A stretch of DNA of 64,000 nt from Aralia elata (lineage: Eukaryota; Streptophyta; Magnoliopsida; Apiales; Araliaceae), in contig CM068383.1 in NCBI GenBank assembly GCA_034770075.1, positions 43,791,222 through 43,855,221 of the forward strand. The letters run 5' to 3'. Below, piece after piece: positions 45,271 to 57,100 of the stretch (positions are counted from its first letter, which is position 1; each line of letters opens with the position of its first letter). Both the position numbers and the translations under genes were made by a program. The notes below the pieces were generated by a model that saw nothing but the letters and a program-made list of their open reading frames with translations, made no database searches and was not told where the DNA came from.

Positions 45271-45888
45271 CTAATCCATTCTAAGAATTACGTCAAATTC
45301 TCCTAGTCGTATAGGAATCAAATTTATGCCCAAACTATATCCTCTTATTTCAGCATAACAATCTCTATGAATATGTTCTACATGAATAACCTCCTTATTA
45401 GCTACTTCCACATTCATTGGATTCTCTAGTTTCTCACGAGGTAAGTTTAACCGTTTAGCAAATTCATCCGACACAAATGAATAGGTAGCACCCGAGTTAA
45501 ATAATACGTATGCATTAATATTATTGATCGGAATAATACCTGACACCGCATCCTTTGATTCTATCGCATTCTGCACTATCATATTGAACGTGCGTGCCAT
45601 TGGTTTGTTTTGTTGTGTTGGTCCTCCGATAGTCAGCTTACTGTTGTTCCCATGGTTAGCACTGCCTGCGTCGCTCTTTCTCTTCAGGAAATCCTTTTTT
45701 TGATGATCGGTCCCACCACAAGAGAAACAACCTCCCTTGTTCGCTTTGGGGCATTGTGGAGAAAAATGCCCCGGTTAACCGCAGTTAAAACAAACTCCCT
45801 TTCCTTTCATGCACTCTCCTGAGTGATTCCTCCCACATTTCTCGCATTTGCTTCCTTTCTTCACTTCACCTCCGGACTTGCTGGGAGC
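45271..45888 (-). pseudogene. gag: Element E gag zinc knuckles and protease
   Basis: From 45888: SKSGGEVKKGS, then three consecutive knuckles: CEKCGRNHSGEC, CFNCG-stop-PGHFSPQC (the stop codon falls inside the knuckle), and CFSCGGTDHQKKDF (last Cys replaced by Phe). The stretch 45600-45271 follows with ARTFNMIVQNAIESKDAVSG and YVLFNSGATYSFVS, in which the protease Asp-Ser-Gly is Asn-Ser-Gly. It ends at a stop within the ILxMDW motif. Gag N-terminal to the knuckles was separated by element D. Confidence 0.88.
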
Positions 45889-47203
45889 TGTCGTTTTACA
45901 CTCCAAAATTAATACCTTACTAACACTCTACTAGCACAAAACTTAGTATAATGACAAGCAAGGATCGATCCCACAGAGAAGTGAATTAGTCTTTTACTTA
46001 TTCTAATATTCCTATTATTTCTATTAATGAGGGTTTTGAGTTTGATTCACTAAACCAACAAAAGTAATTAAGAGTGATCAATGAATAAAAAGCTTTAGTT
46101 CTTCAGTTCAGTATCACCTTAGCACAATTATGGAAAAGTTAAGTTCAACAATATTTATCCTTCAATGAGATTAATAACCCTAGATAACCGCAATCGCTAA
46201 TTATCCGAAATTCTCCTTATTTGTAAATCAAATATGACAATCGCCTCAAGAGACCCTAACTATCATATAACCTAGAACTATCAGTCTAGATTTAATATAA
46301 CAGCAGCATGAAGAATTAGAGAATTAGGTTATTCCAAGCAACAATTACACAATCAGGAATTATTTAACTTGCCTTCTAATAATCTTAATAATATTCAAAA
46401 GTTTGTCCACAATCAAATACTATTAATTTCTATATATGATCAGATATAATATCGTTTGCTTAATATTATATCTTAATCTAGCAGATGATATTAATCAAAT
46501 TAATTCAATTGGCCAAATCAAATCAAAAGATTAAATAACATATAATCAATTAAAAACAGATTATCAGAATAAATCTCATGCAAGAAGGAACAAATAAATA
46601 AAACCTGATTAAACCATTAATTATGAAAAAGGTTCAACATCCCTTAGAACTGAAAGTAAGAGTTTAGCCTGACATGCCTTCAATCTTCTCCAATTAGGAT
46701 TACAATTGTAGTTGTCAAGATCTCTCAATAATAAATTAAAAACATCTATTTATAGTCCTAAGATAATATCCTAAGTCCCTAAGAATTAAGAATCCAAACT
46801 AAAATAGAAATCCTCAAAAATTACAAAAAGTCAAAGCTGGTCAAACTTGGTCAACGCCGCCTTTCTCGCCGGGGCAAGGATTTTACACTATGTTTCTCGC
46901 CGGGGCGAGAAACTCCAGAGAGGTCTGGGCCGGGGCGAACTCTGGATCGGCTGGGGCGAAAACGGGCAGAGGCTCCCTCGTCGGGGCGAGAAATCCTAGT
47001 ACAAAGTTCTCGCCGCGGCGAGAACCTCAATTTTCAACTTTTTAACTTTTTCTCGTTTTAGCTCCGATTTTCCATCTTTTTCCACTTTTGACTCTGAATC
47101 CTCCTGAAATCAATAAACAATTTAATATGTGCATATACACAATAAAATATGCAATAAACTAAATATAAAGGAATGAAAATAAATAAATATTATGCACTTA
47201 TCA
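45889..47203 (-). repeat. 3' LTR of element D (Athila lineage)
   Basis: On the plus strand TGTCGTTTTACACTCC...TGCACTTATCA. The right end is fixed by the polypurine tract next to it. The left end is inferred from the TG and from the resumption of element E gag; the duplication partner lies outside the window. It contains a cluster of CTCGCCGGGGCGAG-type dyads (46855-47025). No gene. Confidence 0.75.
46855..47025. repeat. GC-rich dyad cluster in the element D LTR
   Basis: Five to six variants: TCTCGCCGGGGCAAG, TCTCGCCGGGGCGAGA, GGGCCGGGGCGAA, CTCGTCGGGGCGAGA and TCTCGCCGCGGCGAGA (the last a perfect palindrome). Confidence 0.88.
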
Positions 47204-47242
47204 AATTCCCCCACACTTAGTCTTTACACGTCCTCGTGTAAA
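47204..47242 (-). other. Terminal polypurine tract and hairpin, element D
   Basis: On the minus strand TTTACACG-AGGA-CGTGTAAA (47223-47242, 8 of 8 pairs), then AAGTGTGGGGGAATT next to the LTR. Confidence 0.82.
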
Positions 47243-47545
47243 CTAAAACAAAGGTTATATTGAAATCATTTGAATTCCATTCAACCAACTCTCAAAGGTT
47301 CAAATACAATTAGCATCCATGAATACTAATACCAATCAACAGAAATTTGTTCTAAACTTCATCAATCAACAAATAACAATAATCTCATCATTCCCCACTG
47401 AACATCTCTAAATCAAATTGAAACCACATAAGCATCTCCTATGATTAACACAGATACTCAACTCAGTTTGTATGGAATAACAACCGTGCACACTGACTCA
47501 AAACCAGAACATGTTTTTTTTTCTGTCATTCATTTTTTTTCATTC

Positions 47546-47708
47546 AGGTGAATGTATTTTATGCTCCATTTCACCTTTCGCATTCTTTTCTTAAGCGAGT
47601 GCATTTTATGCTCCATCTTACTTTTTTTCTCACCAACGAGTGCGTTTTACGCTCTATCTCGCTGCACGTGTTTATGGGTGAGTGCGTTTTACGCTCCATC
47701 TCAACCCA
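47546..47708 (-). repeat. Four tandem hairpins in element D
   Basis: Units at 47546-47576, 47593-47624, 47635-47664 and 47674-47708. The core is TGCGTTTTACGCTCCATCT and its variants. Outer arms differ between units but pair: AGGTGAA with TTCACCT in unit 1, TGGGT with ACCCA in unit 4. Confidence 0.87.
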
Positions 47709-48140
47709 CCACATGTCTTCCTTTTAAGACAAAATGTTTTTTTCAGTTTATTTTTCTCTCTCAATTTTTTCAAATGTCCAATTTTGTCTTCACATGGTCC
47801 TGGAAACAAGATAAGCAGTTACACAGTTCTAAATCATGAAATCAGTGCACAAAATCAACTCCACAAATAACTCAGTTAAGTAAACATGTATCCCATACTC
47901 AAGTACTCATGCAATACCAACTCAATCTAAATCAGTCAACTATGGGTCCTAACTTTATTATCATCATTTATCAATTAATTCAGCATCAAACAAATTCAAT
48001 CAATGGCATCAATCTTCATTCTAAAACCAAAAACCTTTGGAAACTTGACCAAACACAAAAAAAAATTCAAGATTTTTTTCAAAACAACTCAGATTTTTAA
48101 ACTTAGAGCAAAACCTACCCTAAACTAACCTAAACCTAAA

Positions 48141-48182
48141 CCCCTCCCCCACACTCAAACCTTACATTGTCCCCAATGTAAG
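48141..48182 (-). other. Internal polypurine tract and hairpin, element D
   Basis: On the minus strand CTTACATTG-GGGA-CAATGTAAG (48161-48182, 9 of 9 pairs), then TTTGAGTGTGGGGGAGGGG. It lies about 145 bp after the pol stop and about 0.94 kb from the terminal tract. Confidence 0.82.
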
Positions 48183-48325
48183 ACAATCATGCAAAAGACG
48201 AGCGAAATAACTAAAAAGCCAATAAATACGTAAAAAGGGATAGAAAACCAAATCTGATGTCTTGGGTTGCCTCCCAAGCAGCGCATTTAGTTAACATCGT
48301 TAGCCTGACATTGATTCTCGTCAAT

Positions 48326-50439
48326 CATTCATAGCTCGGATCCACTAAGTCTGTCATCTCCACCCTCTCCATCGAAAATCCTGCACGGAAAGGTTTCAGC
48401 CTATGTCCATTGACCTTAATACTTTCCTCGTCTTTGGATTATGTATATCTATAGCACCATGAGAAAACACATTAGTAATAACAAATGGACCTTCCCAACG
48501 GGAGCGTAACTTACCTGGAAATAACTTCAGCCTCGAATTGAATAGGAGAACTTGTTGTCCCACAGTGAAATCTTTCCTCAAAATCTGCTTGTCATGGAAG
48601 GCCTTCGTCTTATTCTTGTATAGTTTAGAACTCTCATATGCTTCATTCCTCATCTCTTCTAATTCTTGTAATTGGAATTTCCTATGCATCCCCGCTTCAT
48701 CCAAACTCATATTACATTGCTTGATCGCCCAAAAAGCTCTGTGTTCTAACTCTACGGGTAGATGACATGGCTTCCCAAAAACCAATCTATACGGAGACAT
48801 ACCAATGGGGGTTTTGTATGCGGTTCTATACGCCCACAATGCATCTTCTAACCGCAAACTCCAATCTTTTCTACTTGGCTTGACAACCTTCTCCAAAATG
48901 GATTTCACTTCACGGTTGGATATTTCAGCCTGACCATTGCTTTGCGGATGATAAGATGTAAAAATCTTATGCAAAACATTGTACTTCCTGAAAAGTGCTG
49001 CTAGCATCCTGTTGCAAAAGTGAGTTCCTCTATCGCTGATGATAGCTCTAGGAGTTCCAAATCTGACAAATATGTTAGTTTTGACAAAATCTGCAACACA
49101 ACTTTAGAATCATCAGTCCTGGTGGCTTTAGCTTCCACCCACTTAGAAACATAGTCAACAGCCAAGAGAATGTAAATATTACCATGAGAAACTGGAAAAG
49201 GTCCCATAAAATTAATACCCCAAACATCAAAAATCTCAACAATTAAAATGGGAGTTTGTGGCATTTGATTTCTATGTGATATGTTACCTGTTCGTTGACA
49301 ATTCTCGCATGATTTACAAAATAGATATGAGTCTTTAAAAATTGTTGGCCAATAAAAACCATTTTCTAAAACCTTATGAGTAGTCCGTTTGGGTCCAAAA
49401 TGACCTCCACAAGCATAGGAATGGCAAAAGGTTAAAATAGATAATGTTTTGGTATTAGGCACACATCTACGGATTATCTGATCAGCACAAAATTTCCACA
49501 GATATGGATCATCCCAAACATAATGTCTAGCATCACTCCTAAGCTTATCCTTCTGGTTTTTAGAAAATTCATTGGGAATAAATGCACTTGCTAAATAATT
49601 AACAATGTTAGCATACCAAGGCAATTCCTCCTGAATAGAAAAGAGACGCTCATCTGGAAAGAAATCATACAATGGTAGTGCCTCCTCATCTCTCATCAGT
49701 CGACTCGAGTGATCTGCTACTAAGTTATCCGCTCCCTTCTTATCCTTGATTTCCAAGTCGAATTCCTGCAACAGCAGAATCCATCTGATAATCCTGGGTT
49801 TAGAGTCCTTCTTAGTTAACAAATACCTGAGAGCTGCATGGTCAGAATAAACTACAACTTTAGTGCCAAGTAAATAAGACCGAAATTTATCTAAAGCAAA
49901 AACAACAGATAAAAGTTCTTTTTTTGTTGTCGAGTAGTTAATCTGAGCTGCATTCAATGTTCTAGAGGCATAATAGATGGCATGGACAGCTTTGTCAACT
50001 CTTTGGCCCAAAACAGCTCCGACTGCATAATTGCTTGCATCACATATTATTTCGCAGGGAAGATTCCAATTTGGCAGTTGAATCACAGGTGCGGAAGTCA
50101 ATAGGCTCTTCAACATGTCAAATGTCTCCTTGCACGCTTCATCGAGCTGGAATTCCACATCTTTTTTCAGCAACTTACATAATGGCAGAGCAATTTTGGA
50201 GAAGTCTTTGATAAATCTCCGATATAAACCTGCATGTCCAAGAAAAGAGCGAATCTCCCGCACACTGGCGGGGTAAGGCAAAGCAGACACAATATCTATC
50301 TTAGCTTTATCAACCTCTAAACCTTAAGCTGACACAACATGACCAAGCACTATACCCTGTTCTACCATATAGTGACACTTTTTCCAATTAAGAACAAGGT
50401 TAGTTTCCAAGCATCTATCTAGCACACACATTAGATTTT
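48326..50439 (-). pseudogene. pol: Element D pol: RT end, RNase H and integrase
   Basis: From 50439: LDRCLETNLVLNWKKCHYMVEQGIVLGHVVSA, a stop, and GLEVDKAKIDIV (RT thumb). Then RSFLGHAGLYRRFIKDFSKIA, RNase H with CDASNYAVGAVLGQ, TTKKELLSVVFAL and YSDHAALRYLL, and integrase with HSYACGGHFG and CKSCENCQ (HHCC), INFMGPFP, VDYVSKWVEA. A 1-nt frameshift near 49120 moves the frame; SDRGTHF is readable in the second frame. The stretch 49007-48396 continues with YHPQSNGQAEISNREVK and LLFNSRLKLFPGKLRSRWEGPF. A second frameshift near 48420 precedes the end at 48326. Upstream RT lies beyond the Athila insertion at 62903-63002. Confidence 0.88.
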
Positions 50440-51825
50440 TGATGAGCAGGATTCATACCTGCGAATCGGGTTCTTAATCACTTAAGAAATTGTTTGATTA
50501 TATTATCTTCTAGCGCAAATTTATGTTTTATCTGCTATCTTTTGCTTTATTGCTTTTCAGGTGGGAGGTGTGTTCATTTGGTGCTAAAAGGGGAAAAGGA
50601 CCACTGGATGGCTGAAAGACACGATGCCCGCGCCGCAGCACCAAGGCCAAACCTAGGAGTCAAGCTGCAGTGAGCGGCCCTTGGCCAATTACACGGAGTT
50701 CACGCTGCAGCGACACCATTCCTTCATGGTCTGGCGCTGCAGCGAATGACCCTTTTCAAATGCACGGAGTTGGCGCAACAGCGGTGACAATCCTTCTTGG
50801 GTTGGCGCTACAGCAAACCTTCCTTGGCTTGGACACGGAGCCCATGCTGCAGCGCCAATGTATGGCGTATGGCGCACGCCGCAGCGTGAGGTCCGGTTCC
50901 CAGCCACCTGGCCTTCCTGTAATAACCTAGATGCTGCTACATAAGGAAAGCTATCAGACAACTAAAAGAGGACTGAGAAACTTAGGGAGAAAAGGAGGCA
51001 GCTGAAGCATTGAACACTTCCGCGCAGGAGTTTTCTCTCTTCCAATTATGTTATCTATTTGTGTAATTTTAATTATGTTGAACAACATGAGTGTATTAAT
51101 TAGTTCTATAGTTATGAACTAATTACATTTCTAGGATTGCAATGTAACCTAATGATTAGCTTAATATGAATTTATCTCATATTTATTTAATGAATCATGT
51201 TCAAAATGGATTGTTGTATTTCATGCTTATTTATCAATTACTTGAGATAGGAATTGATATAGGTATTAACTGATATTGGAAAATTGATGTTATACCTTTC
51301 TTTAAGTACAACAACACTTGTTATGACCATTGCCCTAGGGAATGAGTGCACAAAATGCATGATAGAATAGGAATATGTCTATTTGCCCTGTGTAACCATT
51401 GAGATTAACATTAATGACCCTTAGTCTAGTTATTTTCACCATAGGAATATTGTGATTCATCTAGCTAAGGGATATACATTTGACCGTCGGAAGAGGCTTA
51501 TGTGTACCTTGTGTTCTCGGTTAACCATTCTTGTGATTTGTTAGTTAAACGGAGAGTTAGGACTATTAGGTGAGGCATTAGGGGAGTTGTAATCTTAGCT
51601 TGACATCTTTGATACAACTCGCCTTTTTATTCAACTGTTTCTGCCTAATTGATTTCAACACACAACCCTTATTCACTTGTTTAAATAAGACCGTTGAGAT
51701 ATATTTTAATACTTGAGTAACTTGTTAGTACTTTGTCCTCTTGGGTTCGACACTCGACTTTTTCTATACTACTTGTTAGACCGCGTATACTTGCGCGAGT
51801 TTATAGGTTGTGAAAACCACCAACA
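50440..51825 (+). repeat. 5' LTR of the Athila element
   Basis: TG...CA. It contains GC-rich dyads of the CACGCTGCAGCG type at about 50628-50890. GACCGCGTATACTTGCGCG lies near the end, also found in the family C LTR. It has an extra GCGTATGGCGCACGCCGCAGCG segment region (50862-50888) relative to the 3' LTR. Confidence 0.95.
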
Positions 51826-51830
51826 AGTTT

Positions 51831-51848
51831 TGGCGCCGTTGTCGGGGA
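51831..51848 (+). promoter_or_regulatory. Primer binding site of the Athila element (tRNA-Asp type)
   Basis: TGGCGCCGTTGTCGGGGA, 5 nt after the LTR. This is the standard Athila/Tat site with one change (TTGTC for TTGCC). Confidence 0.93.
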
Positions 51849-51949
51849 CTCAGTATTATTTGTTTTTCAATATTAGTACTACTTCAAAACGATCTTAATT
51901 TAGACTGATTTATCTGTTTAATCTTTCTCTCAGGTACTCTAGACTGTGT

Positions 51950-54076
51950 ATGCCACCTCGCAGGAATCAGGATTTAATACCTCTTGACCTTGAGGTGGAC
52001 AGAACTTTCAGACGAAGGAGAAGAGAGAGAGCTAGGGAAATACCAACTCCACCTAGAATGGCCGAGGAAATTCAAAAAAATCTGCGTGAGTATGCAATGC
52101 CGAGCGTCACAACTCTACATGCCAGTATCCAACGGCCCGCTATTGAAGCTAATAGCTTTGAAATTAAGCCAGACACGATTCAAATGATCCAAAATAATTT
52201 ACAGTTTGGGGGGTTGCCGCATGATGACCCAAATGATCATTTGGTCAACTTTGTGGAGATATGCAACACCTTCAGATACCAAGGAGTGACTGAAAATGCA
52301 ATCAGGCTCAGACTGTTCCCTTTTACCCTACGGGATAAGGCTAAGAGTTGGTTGAACTCGCTTCCCTCGGGCTCAATTACCACATGGGCTGATTTGGCCC
52401 AAAAATTCGTGGCAAAGTTCTTCCCGCCAGCAAAAACTGCCATGCTCAGAAATAACATTATGTCTTTCTCATAATTAGATGTTGAGACAATGTATGAAGC
52501 ATGGGAAAGATACAAAGACCTGTTAAGAAAATGCCCTTACCACAGCTTGCCAAATTGGCTATTGGTGGAGACTTTCTATAACAGGGTATCAGGGCAGACC
52601 AGAGCAAGTATTGATGCTGCGTCTGGAGGAGCATTTATGGGGAGGACATATGATCAGGCTTATGCGCTATTGGAAACTATGTCAGCAAATAACTATCAAT
52701 GGCCAACGGAAAGGAAAAAGCCGAGTAAAGTGGCCGATATGTATGAGATTGACACAGTAACTGCACTATCTGCACAAGTTGACAACCTTGCCAAGCAAAT
52801 TCAGGCCATGGGGAAGCAGCTGGTGTAGAGTGTCATTGCGCCATGTGATTCGTGTGCGGGAAGTCACCCGACTGAACAATGTCCCATTAGCTCAGAATCA
52901 GTTCAGTATGTCTCTAACTACGGGCGACAACAGAATACTAATCTCCCCACATACTACCATCCTGGACTGAGGAACCATCCAAATTTCTCATGGAGTAACA
53001 ACAACAACACCCAAGCCCAACCCTCTACCACCAGGCCACCTTTTGCACAGCCTCCTGGATTTCAATCTCAGAATCAGCAACATTCTCAAGGATCTTACCC
53101 ACCTCCACAGGACAGGAAACCAAGTGTGGAAGAACTCCTTTCGAGATATATTGCTCAGAACGAAACAAGGAGCCTCAGTCAAGAGGCAGCGATCCGGAAT
53201 CTGGAAGTCCAATTAGGACAGTTGGCAACTGCTTTGAATAACCGTCCCGCAGACACATTACCAAGTGACACGGATGTCAACCCAAAACGGGAGGGCAAGG
53301 AGCAATGTAAGGCAGTCACCCTTTGAAGTGGCACCATATTGAATGAAACTGGAGGAGAAACCTCAACAGTGCAGCAAGAAGTTGTAGAGAAGGAAGGCAT
53401 TGTGGTGCTTGATTGTAACAAGTCTGGGGGAGAGGAGAGTGAAAAGGAGAAATCCACAATACCAACCCCAACTGCTAGCAAGCCAAGTCCTTTAGCTCAA
53501 CACCTACCATTTCCCCAACGCCTTCAGAAGCAAAAGCTTAAAAAGCAATTCTCAAAGTTCTTAGAAATTTTCAAGAAACTTCACATCAATATTCCTTTTG
53601 CTGAGGCATTGGAACAAATACCCAGCTATGTGAAATTCATGAAGGACATCTTGTCCAAGAAGAGGAAAATGGGGGACTATGAGACTGTGGCACTTACTGA
53701 GGAATGCAGTGTAATCCTTCAAAGCAAGCTTCCAACCAAGTTGAAAGACCCTGGGAGTTTCACTATCCCATGCACAATTAGGGATCAGTTTATCGAAAAA
53801 GCCCTATGTGACTTAGGAGCTAGCATTAATTTGATGCCCTTTTCTATCTACAAGAAGTTGGGGCTTAATGAGGTAAAGCCTACCAGCGTGACTCTGCAGC
53901 TGGCCGATAGATCCATTACTCATCCTAAGGGTATAGTGGAAGATGTGCTCGTCAAAGTGGACAAGTTCATATTCCCTGCAGATTTTATTATTCTGGATTG
54001 CGAGGAGGATAGGGAAGTCCCTATCATTTTGGGCAGACCATTCCTAGCAACAGGCAGAACATTAGTAGATGTATAG
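51950..54076 (+). pseudogene. gag: Athila gag-protease
   Basis: The ATG at 51950 begins MPPRRNQDLIPLDLEVDRTFRR. The gag domain includes IQMIQNNLQFGGLPHDDPNDHL, FPFTLRDKAKSWLNSLP, WADLAQKFVAKFFPP and WERYKDLLRKCP. The zinc knuckle is CDSCAGSHPTEQC (about 52845-52885), followed by an Asn/Gln/Pro-rich linker and a helix SVEELLSRYIAQNE. Protease has SFTIPCTIRDQFIEKALCDLGASINLMP (Asp-Leu-Gly-Ala-Ser) and IILGRPFLATGRTLVDV. All of this is one frame, interrupted by stops ending at 52474, 52828, 53326 and 54076; three are TAA or TAG where a Gln codon is expected and one is TGA where Arg is expected. A 1-nt frameshift near 54105 leads into pol. Confidence 0.92.
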
Positions 54077-54105
54077 AAGGGGGAACTCACTATGAGAGTA
54101 CAAGA

Positions 54106-57100
54106 AAGTAACGTTCAATGTCTTTAAGTCCATGAAGTATCCCAGTGCCTCTGATGATTGTTTCCGTGTCGATGTTGTTGACAAAGCTGTGCGAGAAGTA
54201 TTTTATGAAAATTATTTTCCTGACTCGCTTGTGTCCACTTTAAATGGAGCATGTAATATTGACGATCCCTCTCATCTTGAGCATGTTCAGTGGTTGGAAG
54301 CAGCCCCTCGATCCAATATGTTCAAAAGACAATTTGAATCTTTGAAGGGAAATGATGCACCCACATCCCAGTCACACCCATCAGTTTTAGAACCACCTGA
54401 GCTTGATCTTAAGCCCTTGCTAAGCCACTTACGATACGCCTATATAGGTGAGGTGTTTACCTTGCCAGTTATTATATCTGCATCTCTAGATGAGGCACAG
54501 GAGGAAAAGCTCCTCGCACTCCTTAAGGCGCATAAAACAGCTTTGGGGTGGTCTATCTCAGATATAAAGGGCATCAGTCCCTCTATATGCATGTATAAAA
54601 TCCTCCTGGAGGAGGGGGCTAAACCTACTATTGAGCATCAGAGACGATTGAACCCCATCATGAAGGAGGTTGTCAGAGCTGAAATTATTAAGTTACTGGA
54701 TGCAGGCATTATCTATCCCATATCTGACAGTCCATGGGTTAGTCCAATACAATGTGTGCCGAAAAAGGGTGGCATGATAGTGGTGTCTAATGAGAATAAT
54801 GAGCTGATCCCAACACGGACAATCACTGGATGGAGAGTATGTATGGACTATAGGAAACTGAACAAGTCCACTTGCAAGGATCACTTCCCTCTGTCGTTCA
54901 TTGACCAAATGCTTGATAGACTCGCGGGGCATGAATTCTACTGTCTTCTGGATGGATACTCGAGTTACAATCAAATTGCTATAGCACCCGATGATCAGGA
55001 GAAAATAACCTTTACATGTCCATATGGGACCTTTGCCTTCCGAAAAATGTCCTTCGGGTTATGTAACGCTCCTGCCACATTTCAGCGTTGCATGATGTCT
55101 TTCTTTTCTGACATGGTGGAACAGACGCTTGAAGTGTTTATGGATGATTTCTCTGTTTTCGGGAGTTCTTTTGACGGTTGTCTACAAAATTTGACCGCAG
55201 TTCTAAAAAGATGTTTCGAGATGAACCTGGTTCTGAATTGGGAGAAATGTCACTTCATGGTTAGAGAAGGGATTATTCTGGGACACAGAATGTCTATTAA
55301 TGGGATTGAAGTAGACAGAGCAAAGGTTGATATTATTGATAATCTACCCCCGCCTTCATCAATGAAAGGAGTTAGGAGTTTTCTGGGGCACGTAGGGTTT
55401 TATAGGCGATTCATCAAGGACTTCTCTAAAATCACCAAGCCGTTGTGTAACCTATTGGAAAAGGACATGCCTTTCAAGATTGATGAGGCCAGCCTACAAG
55501 CTTTTAATCTGTTGAAAGAGAGACTTGTCTCAACTCCTATTGTAGTGGTTCCTGACTGGACATTGCCTTTTGAACTCATGTGTGACGCCAGCGATTATGC
55601 TATAGGAGCAGTGTTGGGACAACGAAAAGATAAAATGTTTCACACCATTTACTATGCCAGTAAAACCTTGACAGATGCTCAGCTTAATTACACAACCACT
55701 GAGAAAGAGCTTCTGGCTGTAGTATATGCCTTTGACAAGTTCCGTCCATATCTTATCGGAACTAAAGTCATTGTGTATACGGACCATTTGGCGATCAAAT
55801 ATTTAATTTCAAAGAAAGATGCAAAGCCGAGGTTGATTCGATGGGTTCTTCTCCTCCAAGAATTCGATTTGGAGATTCGTGATAAAAAGGGAACTGAAAA
55901 CCAAGTGGCGGATCAATTATCGAGATTGGAGAATCCAAATAACTCGAAAGAAAATGAGCTCGATATCGATGATTTCTTCCCGGATGAACAGTTATATGAG
56001 GTCAAGAGTGTGACACCATGGTTTGCAGATTTTGCTAATTATGTTGCTTGTGATGTGCTACCGCCTGACATGAACTATCACCAGAGGAAGAAATTCCTGC
56101 ATGATGTTAGGCATTATCTCTGGGACGAGCCGTTCTTGTTCAAACTATGTGCAGACCAGATTTTGAGACGGTGTCTGTCTGAAGGAGAGATTGAGGGTGT
56201 GCTCCACCATTGTCATTCATCTAATTATGGAGGGCACTTTGGGGGGCAACGAACTACAGCAAAGGTGCTTCAATTTGGTTTCTACTGGCCAACCCTGTTT
56301 AAGGACGCTCATTCCTATGTATCGCGATGCGATAATTGCTAAAGGGTAGGAACCATTTCGAGGAGGCATGAAATGCCACTGCAAAACATCCTTGAGGTTG
56401 AGTTATTTGATGTCTAGGGAATAGACTTTATGGGTCCATTTCCATCCTCCTACAATAACCTTTACATTCTAGTCGTTGTGGACTATGTCTCCAAGTGGGT
56501 GGAAGTTGTGGCTCTGCCTACTAACGATGCTAAGGTTGTGTTGAACTTTCTGAGAAATAACATTTTCACTCGGTTTGGCACACCGCGGGCCATCATTAGT
56601 GACAAGGGCATGCACTTCTGCAATAAGTATTTTGAAGCCCTTCTTGGAAAATATGGGGTTTCCCATAAGATAGCCACCGCTTACCACCCACAAACTAGTG
56701 GTCAAGCGGAGGTGTCCAATAGGGAGGTTAAACGGATCTTGGAAAAGATAGTGAACCCTAGCCGCAAGGACTGGTCCAAAAAGCTAGATAATGCATTATG
56801 GGCGTACCGCACTGCCTACAAAATGCCTATCGGAATGTCTCCGTATAGGCTTGTGTATGGAAAAGCATGTCATATCCTCGTCGAGTTAGAGCACAATGCC
56901 TATTGGGCAATTCGAAAGCTCAACTTTGATATGGATGCAGCTGGTGAAAAAAGGCTGCTACAGCTGAATGAGTCAGACGAGTTCCGTCTCCAAGCGTATG
57001 AAAACGCTAAGCGGTATAAGGAAAAGATGAAGTGGTGGCATGACAAGAAGATTGTTGTAAGAGAATTTAAGCCGGGTAGAAAGTGCTCCTCTTTAACTCC

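Larger units (their letters stand above)
42573..45888 (-). mobile_element. Element E: decayed Tekay/Del-type chromovirus, internal region
   Basis: Minus-strand order: zinc knuckles, protease, RT, RNase H, integrase, chromodomain and polypurine tract (AAGGGGGGAGAA, 42573-42584). Gag upstream of the knuckles is cut off by insertion of element D at 45889. It carries active-site mutations in three enzymes, several stops and a deletion across the RNase H-integrase boundary. Confidence 0.9.
47204..48325 (-). other. Element D 3' non-coding region with two polypurine tracts and a hairpin array
   Basis: In element sense: pol stop, GGGAGGCAACCCA-type sequence (48264-48276), hairpin plus internal polypurine tract (48182-48141), AT-rich spacer, four tandem hairpins (47708-47546), hairpin plus terminal polypurine tract (47242-47204), LTR. 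There is no ORF on the minus strand, so this element lacks the third ORF seen in the Athila element. Confidence 0.8.

Noticed and set aside
47552..47870. Plus ORF with repeated Cys and Ser
   Set aside because: It is a translation of the minus-strand hairpin array and its spacer.
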